The notes beneath the pieces were generated by a model, which worked only from the letters and a program-made list of their open reading frames with translations, was not told the origin of the DNA and ran no database searches. A DNA stretch of 64,000 nucleotides from Porticoccus sp002341315 (GTDB lineage: Bacteria; Pseudomonadota; Gammaproteobacteria; Pseudomonadales; Porticoccaceae), in the NCBI RefSeq assembly GCF_047634355.1, contig NZ_JBLIAL010000010.1. The stretch is one strand, 5' to 3'. Positions within the stretch are counted from its first letter, which is position 1. Every line of letters begins with the position of its first letter. Shown piece after piece: positions 44,087 through 52,084 of this stretch. A program made the translations under genes and the position numbers.

Positions 44087-45535
44087 TTATTTCTTGACGC
44101 GATCTAGCAGTGACTGAACTTCTCTGCCGGCGATCTCCTTGCTGCCCAGGCCAATCGCAATGGCTGCGCCGACGGCTACCGCACCAAGCATCAGGCCAAA
44201 GGCAATATTGATGATGTCTTGCGCAAGGCCGATCTGACGCAGCGCCATGGCAATGCTCAGAAACATGATGGCAAGGCTGGCAAGGTTGCCTGCTGCAGAG
44301 GGCATTCCCGCCTCAATAATCAACAACCGTACTTTTCTGGCAATGAAAATACCGATAGCCAGAATCAGTGCACCCAGCAGTACCTGAACGGCGAAACTGA
44401 TCATGACGGTCACAATCTGGCTGAGGGGTTCAAAGCTCAGTAACTCAGTGGCGCCGAGAATCGCGAACAGGATAATGCCCAGTAGCACCAGACTGCCCGC
44501 ATACTGACTCGGGGTGCGTTCCAGCCCCATTTTGAAGCCGAGCTTTTCAATTAATTGATTGAACCCGGCCGCTGTCAGTAAATCCGTCACCAGACTGGCA
44601 ATCAACTTACCCACATAGTAAGAGATGGCGAGCACCAGCACGGCCGCGAGGATGCCAGGCACGGCAGCAAAAATCATATCAATCATGTTTTGCGCGGGCG
44701 TGGAAATAGCTGCGATCTTCAGAGCTTCCAGCGATTGCACAATCACCAGCAGCAAAATGAAGGTGTAAATCAGTGTGCCGACCAGTGTGGAACATTTCTG
44801 CTGAATACCGGACTTCTCACTCAGTCGGTCGATGCCAGAGGCGGCCAGCAGGCTACTGACAATCTGTCTTACCAGCTTGGCTACGAAATAACCAATGGCG
44901 AAGATAAGCAGTGCCGAGAGGATATTCGGCAGGTAGCTGAACAGCTTGTCGAACATGCTTTGCAGGGGCGCGACCAGACTTTCCATCTGCAGGGCGCTCA
45001 GCACCATTGGCAGGAAGAGTAGAAATACCAGCCAGTAGCCAGCGGTAGCCAGAGATTGACTCACGGTTACCTTGTCTTCCTCATCGTGCTCAAGCTTGTT
45101 GAGGCGCTCGTCCAGTTTGCCCAGTGTGGCGCCCTTCTCAATGGCTTTTTTCACGAGCGCTGCCAGTACCCAGGCGAGCAGTAGCAGACCGAGTGCTGCA
45201 GCAAATTTTGGTAGGTAGGTAAAAATCTCGGTCAGCAACACATTTAATGGCTGCGTCACTGATTGAAGATCGAGCTTTTCAAAGAAGGAGATAAAGCCAA
45301 AGATCATGATGATCCAGAAGGCCGTCGTGGAGATGACTTTTTCCACGGGGAAGTCATCATTTAGCCCGACCGTGCGGGTGAACCGGTTATCCAGATCGGT
45401 TTTCAGCAGCAGCCGATGTGACAAGCTTTTGACAATCCGTGCTGCGATATAAAAGACGAGCAGGTATAAAACGGCCACCAGGAAGAGCAAAACAGGGCCT
45501 TCGTACTGGTTCCAGAAGCTGGTAATTTCACTCAT
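44087..45535 (-). CDS. Mechanosensitive-channel-type protein with repeated TM helices
   Basis: A 482-aa membrane protein with about ten spans, built from repeats of the type LPNILSALLIFAIGYFVAKLVRQIVSSLLAASGIDRLSEK / VPGILAAVLVLAISYYVGK, the conserved TM_helix repeat found in MscS-like proteins. The C-terminus (AVGAAIAIGLGSKEIAGREV) is similar to the MscS pore-helix end, but the soluble MscS beta domain is missing. ATG 45535 has AAGGATC upstream; the longer frame to 45685 is not needed. It probably helps in osmotic protection; gating is not shown. Confidence 0.8.
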   Translation of the reverse strand: MSEITSFWNQYEGPVLLFLVAVLYLLVFYIAARIVKSLSHRLLLKTDLDNRFTRTVGLNDDFPVEKVISTTAFWIIMIFGFISFFEKLDLQSVTQPLNVLLTEIFTYLPKFAAALGLLLLAWVLAALVKKAIEKGATLGKLDERLNKLEHDEEDKVTVSQSLATAGYWLVFLLFLPMVLSALQMESLVAPLQSMFDKLFSYLPNILSALLIFAIGYFVAKLVRQIVSSLLAASGIDRLSEKSGIQQKCSTLVGTLIYTFILLLVIVQSLEALKIAAISTPAQNMIDMIFAAVPGILAAVLVLAISYYVGKLIASLVTDLLTAAGFNQLIEKLGFKMGLERTPSQYAGSLVLLGIILFAILGATELLSFEPLSQIVTVMISFAVQVLLGALILAIGIFIARKVRLLIIEAGMPSAAGNLASLAIMFLSIAMALRQIGLAQDIINIAFGLMLGAVAVGAAIAIGLGSKEIAGREVQSLLDRVKK

Positions 45536-45700
45536 AGCGGGATCCTTCTGTTTTTCTATTGAAAGACAAGCATAGGTGTCTTGACCGTGAATGTCCAAAA
45601 ACGGGCCTTCGGAGAGAACTGGCTTTTTTTGGCAGAGTGGCAGGTATTTTTGAATGGAACGAGGTCGGGACAATTGTAAAATCAACTCATCTGATTTTTT

Positions 45701-46114
45701 CTAATCGATGACTTTGCCGCGCAGGGCCTTCGTCTTACCGCGCTGAGTTTTGTTATCCACTCGCCGGGTTTTGGAGGCTTTTGTCGCACGGGTGGGTATG
45801 CGCGTTTTTTTGACTGCAGTGGCGGAGAGAATAACGTCTTTCAAGCGTTCCAGGGCATCCAGCCGGTTTTTTTCCTGGGTACGGAATTGCTGCGCCTTGA
45901 TCACAATCACGCCTTCTTTATTAATCCGGCGGTCCCTCGTGACCAGCAGCTGTTGCTTGTAGTCATCGGGCAGGGACGATGCGTTGATGTCAAAGCGCAG
46001 GTGTATCGCCGAAGAGACCTTGTTGACGTTCTGTCCCCCGGCCCCCTGGGAGCGAATGGCTGTCAGTTCAATTTCTTCGTCGGGAATAGCAATTTTTTTC
46101 GTGATGTCCAGCAA
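45701..46114 (-). CDS. arfB: Alternative ribosome-rescue factor ArfB (peptidyl-tRNA hydrolase)
   Basis: Releases stalled ribosomes by hydrolysing peptidyl-tRNA in the absence of a stop codon. The release-factor domain carries the catalytic GGQ (RSQGAGGQNVNKVSSAIHLRF) and a basic C-terminal tail (KTRIPTRATKASKTRRV) that enters the empty mRNA channel. The family normally begins just before the segment KKIAIPDEEIEL. TTG 46114 fits that and has GGAG nine bases upstream, giving 137 aa; an earlier TTG at 46129 is the alternative. Confidence 0.9.
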   Translation of the reverse strand: MLDITKKIAIPDEEIELTAIRSQGAGGQNVNKVSSAIHLRFDINASSLPDDYKQQLLVTRDRRINKEGVIVIKAQQFRTQEKNRLDALERLKDVILSATAVKKTRIPTRATKASKTRRVDNKTQRGKTKALRGKVID

Positions 46115-46290
46115 CGTCCAATACTCCAATGTTTGCCTCAGGTTGAATTATAGGGAGGCAATAGTCGTCAGCAAGTATGCAGGCGAGATGAGTTATCGGC
46201 GATTACAAGTCTCATGACAGCCAATGGATCAACGTTGTCCCGTCTAGCCGTCTCCTTGATAAATGTTTGGCAGCACGCCATAGTATTCCC

Positions 46291-46665
46291 ATGTCTGTTA
46301 CCAAAACACACTGGGTTCTCTGGATCATCACCGCCTTTCTTTTGTCGGTGCTGGTGAATACCGCCCACGCCAGTGTGAACAGTCGTCATGACCTATCGCA
46401 AAGGGCGGAATCATCCCATAGTACAGCGATGCCCTGCGAGTCGGAATCTGCCCATCCTGCCGGGGTGCAGCACGCAAATGGAAATAACCACAGCTGTATG
46501 TCCGATATATGCCATTGCGTGACCCAGGGTTGCCATTTGACGCCGATAGGCATTAATCCCCTGCTTGCCTGGATGTCCTTGCCTCATCATCCCGCTCAGA
46601 CAACGCTTCGGCAGAACCTGCTGAATGCCGGGCCCCACCGACTTGATCGTCCTCCCCGAAGCTGA
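46291..46665 (+). CDS. Cys/His-rich periplasmic protein before copA
   Basis: A secreted protein of 124 aa from ATG 46291: signal peptide (VLWIITAFLLSVLVNTAHA, cleavage after AHA), then a stretch rich in His, Cys and Met (SHSTAMPCESESAHPAG, NNHSCMSDICHCVTQGCHL). Such proteins precede copA in copper-resistance operons (CopL-like proteins of Xanthomonas are an example) and probably bind or sense copper. I cannot assign the family firmly. The copA start lies 64 bases further, so the two are likely cotranscribed. Confidence 0.65.
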   Translation: MSVTKTHWVLWIITAFLLSVLVNTAHASVNSRHDLSQRAESSHSTAMPCESESAHPAGVQHANGNNHSCMSDICHCVTQGCHLTPIGINPLLAWMSLPHHPAQTTLRQNLLNAGPHRLDRPPRS

Positions 46666-46728
46666 TTGTCCGCCGTTATCAACACCTCGCCGAGGTGCTG
46701 CAGGATAATTCATCTGAGGATTGAACAA

Positions 46729-48447
46729 ATGTCATTATTTTCAAGGCTGTTGACGGCTTTCTGGATGTCCATGATCGCCATAAATGCCGTCGCCAATATC
46801 ACTGAGTACCACCTGGAGATTGACCGCCAGACCGTCAACATCACAGATAAGCCGTTACAGCGTATTACGGTTAACGGAAGTATCCCCGGGCCTGTGCTGG
46901 AATTCACTGAAGGTGATACAGCGGTGATTCATGTCACCAACAAAATGAAGGTGCCAAGCTCGGTCCACTGGCATGGATTGCTGTTGCCGCCGGCAATGGA
47001 TGGTGTGCCGGGCTTCAGCGGTTATCCCGGTATTGCACCAGGGGAAACCTTTACCTATCGATTTGAGCTTCGGCAAAACGGTACTTACTGGTACCACGCC
47101 CACAGTGGCACCCAGGAACAGGACGGCCACTACGGTGCCCTGATTGTGCACCCCAAAGACCGCAGTCTGATTCAGGCTGATCGGGATTATGTGGTGCTAC
47201 TGTCTGACTTCAGTGAAGAAGCCAGTACACAGATCATGGCGAATTTGAAAAAAGATCCACACTATTACAACTACTCCCAGCGCACCATCGGTGATTTTCT
47301 GGATGATGTGCGCAACCGCGGTCTGGCCGACGCCTGGCAATGGGCTACCGATTGGGGTGAGATGCGGATGTCGCCCACCGACATCGCGGATGTCAGTGGC
47401 TACACCTTTCTCATCAATGGCCAGACACCGGCGCAAAACTGGACCGGTTTATTCAACCCCGGCGAAACCGTCCGGCTGCGTTTTATCAATGCCTCGGCCA
47501 TGTCCATGTATGACGTCCGCATCCCCGGCCTGACAATGGATGTGGTGCAGGCAGATGGCCAATATGTTGAGCCTGTCACCGTGGATGAATTCCGCTTTGC
47601 CGTGGCAGAAACCTATGACGTGCTTGTCAGACCGACCACCGACACGGCTTTTACCATTGCCGCAGAAGCCATTGATCGCACCGGTTTTGCCATGGGCACC
47701 CTGGCGCCCCGCAGCGGGATGCGAGGCCCCGAACCGGAAGTCCGGTCGCGTGCATTGCTGACCATGGGTGACATGGGGCACGGTGAAATTCAAGACGATG
47801 CAGATACCGGTGAAGCTGCCATGACAGGTCATGCCGGTCACGGAATGGCCCAACAGCACAATACAGTTTCGGCGGGCAGTGGCTGGTCCGATGCCGGTAC
47901 GCCGCCAGGCCACAAGGCCCTGAGTTATGCCGATCTTCGGTCTTTGCAACAACAGACGGATACCCGGCCACCGGAACGTGAAATTGTGGTCAGTCTGGGC
48001 GGTTCCATGTCGCGCTTTATCTGGACCATCAATGGTCACAAGTTTGGTGACGAGGGTTTCAAACCCCTGCAACTGGACTACGGTGAGCGCGTCAAGTTGA
48101 CGTTTAAAAACACCTCCATGATGGCCCATCCGATGCACCTGCACGGCATGTTTATCCAGCTGGATAACGGTCAACCCGCTGAGCGATTGCCCAATAAACA
48201 TACCGTGAATGTGCCACCGGGAAAATCCTATTCCGTATTGCTGACAGCAGATGAGCCGGGCGAATGGGCCTTTCATTGTCACCTTCTGTTCCATATGGCC
48301 GCTGGCATGATGACCAAACTGGTGGTGGCGGAATACGATGCGGTGGCTGATGAGAAAGCTGCCGCAATATCCGATCCAGGCCCCGGGTCACCCCCATCCC
48401 TGAACCACGAAGTTCAACAGCGTGGAGGGGAGCATCATGGGCATTAG
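46729..48447 (+). CDS. copA: Copper-resistance multicopper oxidase CopA
   Basis: Periplasmic oxidase that detoxifies Cu(I). All four copper-ligand blocks are present: HWHGLLLP, WYHAHSGTQEQDG, HPMHLHGMF and the type-1 site HCHLLFHMAAGM with axial Met. A short Met/His-rich loop (MGDMGHGE, AGHGMAQQHN) lies at about 345-385. ATG 46729 has GAGGA upstream and gives 572 aa; the open frame before it is not coding. The N-terminal signal lacks a twin-arginine motif, unlike PcoA/CopA of Escherichia and Pseudomonas. It overlaps copB. Confidence 0.92.
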   Translation: MSLFSRLLTAFWMSMIAINAVANITEYHLEIDRQTVNITDKPLQRITVNGSIPGPVLEFTEGDTAVIHVTNKMKVPSSVHWHGLLLPPAMDGVPGFSGYPGIAPGETFTYRFELRQNGTYWYHAHSGTQEQDGHYGALIVHPKDRSLIQADRDYVVLLSDFSEEASTQIMANLKKDPHYYNYSQRTIGDFLDDVRNRGLADAWQWATDWGEMRMSPTDIADVSGYTFLINGQTPAQNWTGLFNPGETVRLRFINASAMSMYDVRIPGLTMDVVQADGQYVEPVTVDEFRFAVAETYDVLVRPTTDTAFTIAAEAIDRTGFAMGTLAPRSGMRGPEPEVRSRALLTMGDMGHGEIQDDADTGEAAMTGHAGHGMAQQHNTVSAGSGWSDAGTPPGHKALSYADLRSLQQQTDTRPPEREIVVSLGGSMSRFIWTINGHKFGDEGFKPLQLDYGERVKLTFKNTSMMAHPMHLHGMFIQLDNGQPAERLPNKHTVNVPPGKSYSVLLTADEPGEWAFHCHLLFHMAAGMMTKLVVAEYDAVADEKAAAISDPGPGSPPSLNHEVQQRGGEHHGH

Positions 48448-49147
48448 TCAACGGTATTGTTCTGCGTTGGGGTTTTTTCTGCTGATATCCGTTGGTGCGT
48501 GGGCCGAGAATCCTCACCATCCCAGTCCCGTATTCCACGCTTTTTGGCTCGAGGCACAGCACGGCGGTGGAAGTGAAGGCGGTATCACTGATATTGAGCT
48601 GGATGGCTGGATCGGTGGCGATACGCACAAACTGTGGTTGAAAACGGATATCAAACAGCACAAGGGTGCTCTGCAGGAGAGTGAGTTCTGGGCGATGTAC
48701 AGCCGAAATGTGAGCGAATTCTGGGACTTTCAGACCGGTATTCGCCTTGATACCCAGCCCGATTCGACGGGGTACTTCACCCTGGGGGTCAATGGCCTGG
48801 CGCCTTACTTCCTGAAAACCCAGGCCCACCTGTTTGTCAGTGACTACGGCGATATCACGGCCCGGTTGAAGCAGAGCACCCATCTGCTGGTGACGCAACG
48901 GATGGGTATTGAGCCCTACTACCGGCTGGAAATGGCCGCTCAGCGGGTGGCACGCCAGTCACAGGGTCAGGGCCTGACCAATGGACGACTGGGTGTGCGT
49001 TTCAATTACGAAATTACCCGGGAATGGTCGCCCTATGTGGATTTCCGCTACGACTGGAAATTCGGCGGCACATCGTCTATCGCCAACAACAACGACGAGC
49101 GTCGGGATCATTTTACCCTGTCACTGGGTGTGGCCCTGATGTTCTAG
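48437..49147 (+). CDS. copB: Copper-resistance outer-membrane protein CopB
   Basis: The usual partner of CopA. Signal peptide (ALGFFLLISVGAWA, about 1-22), then a beta-barrel protein ending HFTLSLGVALMF. Typical CopB segments: GWIGGDTHKLWLKTDIK, SEFWAMYSRNVSEFWDFQTGIRLD and GLAPYFLKTQAHLFVS. The Met/His-rich N-terminal repeat of many CopB proteins is almost absent here (only HHPSPVFHAF). ATG 48437 has GGAGGGG upstream and overlaps copA by 11 bases. The protein is 236 aa. Confidence 0.92.
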   Translation: MGISQRYCSALGFFLLISVGAWAENPHHPSPVFHAFWLEAQHGGGSEGGITDIELDGWIGGDTHKLWLKTDIKQHKGALQESEFWAMYSRNVSEFWDFQTGIRLDTQPDSTGYFTLGVNGLAPYFLKTQAHLFVSDYGDITARLKQSTHLLVTQRMGIEPYYRLEMAAQRVARQSQGQGLTNGRLGVRFNYEITREWSPYVDFRYDWKFGGTSSIANNNDERRDHFTLSLGVALMF

Positions 49148-49165
49148 CCTGTGGGTCATGCCCTG

Positions 49166-51427
49166 TCATCTGAGTTTGACGGCCCTCAGGCGCAGGGCAT
49201 TGCCAATCACGCTGACCGATGACAGGGACATCGCCGCTGCGGCAATGATCGGTGATAACAGTAACCCGGTGAATGGGTAGAGGATGCCAGCGGCAATTGG
49301 CACCCCGGCGGCATTATAGGCAAAGGCAAAAAACAGGTTCTGGCGGATGTTGCGCATGGTGGCGCGGGATAAATGATAGGCCTCGACGATTCCTGCCAAG
49401 TCGCCCCTGAGTAGCGTTACGCCAGCGCTTTCGATAGCGACATCGGTACCGGTACCCATGGCGATCCCCACATCGGCGCTGGCCAGTGCCGGCGCGTCGT
49501 TTACGCCATCGCCGACCATGACCACAATGCGTCTCTCGTCCTGCAGACGGCGAACGGCAAGGCTTTTATCCTCGGGTAAAACCTCGGCCTCCACCTCATC
49601 GATGTTCAACTGGCGGGCAATGGCCTCCGCCGATGTGCGGTTGTCACCCGTCAGCATAACCACGCGAAGGCCATCATGCTGTAAGGCACGAATGGCAGCT
49701 GCAGTGGTTTCCTTGATGGGATCTGCTATCGCAAACAAGCCTGCATATTGACCATTGACGGCGATGAAAATGACGGTGGCACCGTCATGGCGAAGTGCCT
49801 CGGCACTGTCGGCACAGGCTGACAGATCGACAGCTTCGCTTTCCATCAACAGACGATTACCCAGGACAATCTGGGTGCCCTCAATTCTGCCGGTGACACC
49901 CTTGCCATTGAGGGCCTGAAAATCTTCTGGTTCGGACAGGGTCAATTCCAGTTCACCGGCTTTTGCCAGCATGGCCTCCGCCAGGGGGTGTTCGCTCGAT
50001 CGCTCCAGGCTGGCGCCGAGTCGCAGTAAGGTATTTTGATCAAAGCCCGAAGCAGGATGGATGCCGGTTACCTGGGGTTTGCCTTCCGTCAGCGTGCCGG
50101 TTTTGTCGATCACTACGGTATCCACTTTTTCCAGTCGTTCCAGCGCTTCGGCATTCCGTATCAGGACGCCGGCCTGTGCCCCGCGCCCGACTCCCACCAT
50201 GATTGACATCGGTGTGGCCAGCCCCAATGCGCAGGGGCAGGCAATAATCAGAACACTGACGGCTGCAATGAGGGCAAATGCCATTGGCGGGGTGGGTCCC
50301 CATATTGACCAGACAATGAATGCGATGAGGGCAACGAGCATCACGACCGGTACAAAAATTCCGGCGACCTTGTCCGCCAGACCCTGGATGGGCGCGCGTG
50401 TTCGCTGGGCACTGGCCACCATCTGGACAATCTGTGACAGCATTGTGTCCCGGCCGACTTTGTCGGCACGCATGATGAACGAGCCCTGGCCATTGATACT
50501 GCCGCCGATAACCCTGTCGCCCGACTGTTTTTTGACGGCCAGTGGTTCGCCGGTCACCATCGATTCGTCGATATTGGAGCTGCCCTCAAGTACTTCACCA
50601 TCCAGCGGCACTTTGTCGCCGGGGCGAACCCTGAGACGGTCGCCCACCTGTACCCGGTCGAGCGAGATAGTCGCTTCATCGCCCTGGCTATCCAGCCGCC
50701 GTGCCGTGGTCGGCGCCAGATTCAGCAGTGCACGAATGGCTCCGGAGGTTTTTTCCCGGGCGCGCAATTCGAGTACCTGGCCCAGCAGTACCAGCACGAT
50801 AATCACGGCGGCGGCCTCAAAATAGACAGCGACTGAACCATCCTGTTGGCGGAATGCCGGAGGAAAGAGATCCGGCGCCAGTGTGGCAAACAGACTGTAT
50901 AGCCAGGCGGCTCCGGTGCCGATGGCAATCAGGGTAAACATGTTCAGGTTGCGACGTAAAATGGACTTCCAGCCACGCTGGAAGAATGGCCATCCCGCCC
51001 ACAACACCACGGGGGTGGCGAGCAGCAATTGCACCCAGTTGGAAACCTGCGGTGATATCAGACTGTCGGTGTGAAAGAAGTGGCTGCTCATTTCGAGGAT
51101 AAAGACCGGTAGCGCCAATATCAGCCCAAGCCAGAAGCGCCGGTTCATATCGAGTAGTTCCGCCGAGGGTTCGCTGTCGGCAGTGATTTCTTCCGGTTCC
51201 AGCGCCATCCCGCAGATGGGGCAATCGCCTGGCCCCTGCTGTTGAATTTCGGGGTGCATGGGGCAGGTAAAGAGTGCCCCGGGCAGGGTCTTTTGTTCTG
51301 CGGGCGAGCCGTCTAGATAGGGTACGGGGTCGTTTTCAAACTTTTCCCGGCAGCGGGCGGCACAGAAATACCAGGTTTTACCCGCATATTGGGAAAAATG
51401 CCGGGCTTCCCGTGGGTTGACGGTCAT
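49166..51427 (-). CDS. Copper-exporting P1B-type ATPase with YHS and metal-binding N-terminus
   Basis: Pumps monovalent metal (Cu or Ag) out of the cytoplasm. From the N-terminus: the rest of a YHS domain (HFSQYAGKTWYFCAARCREKF), a heavy-metal-binding motif (FTCPMHPEIQQQGPGDCPICGMAL), eight membrane spans with the CPC motif (IIACPCALGLATP), the phosphorylation site DKTGT, the HP motif (SEHPLAEAM) and GDGVNDAPAL. The ATG used here is the Met inside the YHS motif DPVCGM. The frame continues upstream without a usual start codon to ATC 51475, which has GGGAG eight bases before it and would restore the whole domain. It is convergent with copB. Confidence 0.9.
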   Translation of the reverse strand: MTVNPREARHFSQYAGKTWYFCAARCREKFENDPVPYLDGSPAEQKTLPGALFTCPMHPEIQQQGPGDCPICGMALEPEEITADSEPSAELLDMNRRFWLGLILALPVFILEMSSHFFHTDSLISPQVSNWVQLLLATPVVLWAGWPFFQRGWKSILRRNLNMFTLIAIGTGAAWLYSLFATLAPDLFPPAFRQQDGSVAVYFEAAAVIIVLVLLGQVLELRAREKTSGAIRALLNLAPTTARRLDSQGDEATISLDRVQVGDRLRVRPGDKVPLDGEVLEGSSNIDESMVTGEPLAVKKQSGDRVIGGSINGQGSFIMRADKVGRDTMLSQIVQMVASAQRTRAPIQGLADKVAGIFVPVVMLVALIAFIVWSIWGPTPPMAFALIAAVSVLIIACPCALGLATPMSIMVGVGRGAQAGVLIRNAEALERLEKVDTVVIDKTGTLTEGKPQVTGIHPASGFDQNTLLRLGASLERSSEHPLAEAMLAKAGELELTLSEPEDFQALNGKGVTGRIEGTQIVLGNRLLMESEAVDLSACADSAEALRHDGATVIFIAVNGQYAGLFAIADPIKETTAAAIRALQHDGLRVVMLTGDNRTSAEAIARQLNIDEVEAEVLPEDKSLAVRRLQDERRIVVMVGDGVNDAPALASADVGIAMGTGTDVAIESAGVTLLRGDLAGIVEAYHLSRATMRNIRQNLFFAFAYNAAGVPIAAGILYPFTGLLLSPIIAAAAMSLSSVSVIGNALRLRAVKLR

Positions 51428-51467
51428 GCCACAGACGGGATCTTTTGTTTCAGCGGTTTCGGTTGTA

Positions 51468-51926
51468 TCAGAGATCGCTCATTCTCCCTGTCTGGGTAGC
51501 CAGCCGCATCACTTCGTGTTCCTCCATTTCGAGTAACGATTCCAGCAGGCCTCTGGCTTCGGGAATTTCCGCTTTACTGGATAGCGTCCGGTAAAGGTCA
51601 ATCATCTGCTCGTGCAGGCTGAAAACCTCCTGACAGATATCATCAAAACCCAGCTTGCCAAAAGGGATTTCGCAGGGTTGGGAGATCTTGATCGGTTGGT
51701 GTGACAGATAGTCGTAAACGTAGGTCTGCATCGCTTTCTGGTCTGCCTGCAGTTCAAACTGGGCGACCATTCTCTCCATCTCTGCCTCGTGATTCGACAG
51801 ATAGGCAAGCAATAATTTGGCACGTTCTTCCTGATTCTCGCCGATACCCTTATCGAGACAATGTGCCAAATGCGCATGCAGTTGGCGGGTCCAGTCGATC
51901 AGTTCGGCAAAGGTTTTGATGTCCAT
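51468..51926 (-). CDS. Unrecognised helical protein upstream of the copper ATPase
   Basis: A soluble, all-helical protein of 152 aa, rich in Glu, His and Met, with repeated HxxE/ExxH spacing (NHEAEMERM, LLEMEEHEVMRL) as in four-helix-bundle metal proteins. I do not recognise the family and no enzyme motif is complete. ATG 51926 follows AGGAGTAAGG; the frame extension to 51959 is not needed. It ends beside the ATPase gene on the same strand and is surely its operon partner; a role in metal handling is inferred. Confidence 0.75.
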   Translation of the reverse strand: MDIKTFAELIDWTRQLHAHLAHCLDKGIGENQEERAKLLLAYLSNHEAEMERMVAQFELQADQKAMQTYVYDYLSHQPIKISQPCEIPFGKLGFDDICQEVFSLHEQMIDLYRTLSSKAEIPEARGLLESLLEMEEHEVMRLATQTGRMSDL

Positions 51927-52084
51927 CCTTACTCCTGTTGTTTTATTGTTCAGTCTCAATGATTATTTTCAGTGGTTAAAGCAATACTTTTATACAGTGC
52001 TAAATGATTCCCTGCCAACCCAATGTCTACCCTACGAACAGGGACCGGTATGCGGTGATGGCTTAACCAGGTGTAAACAGATTG

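Noticed and set aside
47449..48294. 281-codon minus-strand frame opposite copA
   Set aside because: Covers conserved copper-site codons of copA on the other strand and has no independent signals.
50061..50825. 254-codon plus-strand frame opposite the copper ATPase
   Set aside because: Shadow of the ATPase core; Thr/Ser/Arg-rich without recognisable motifs.
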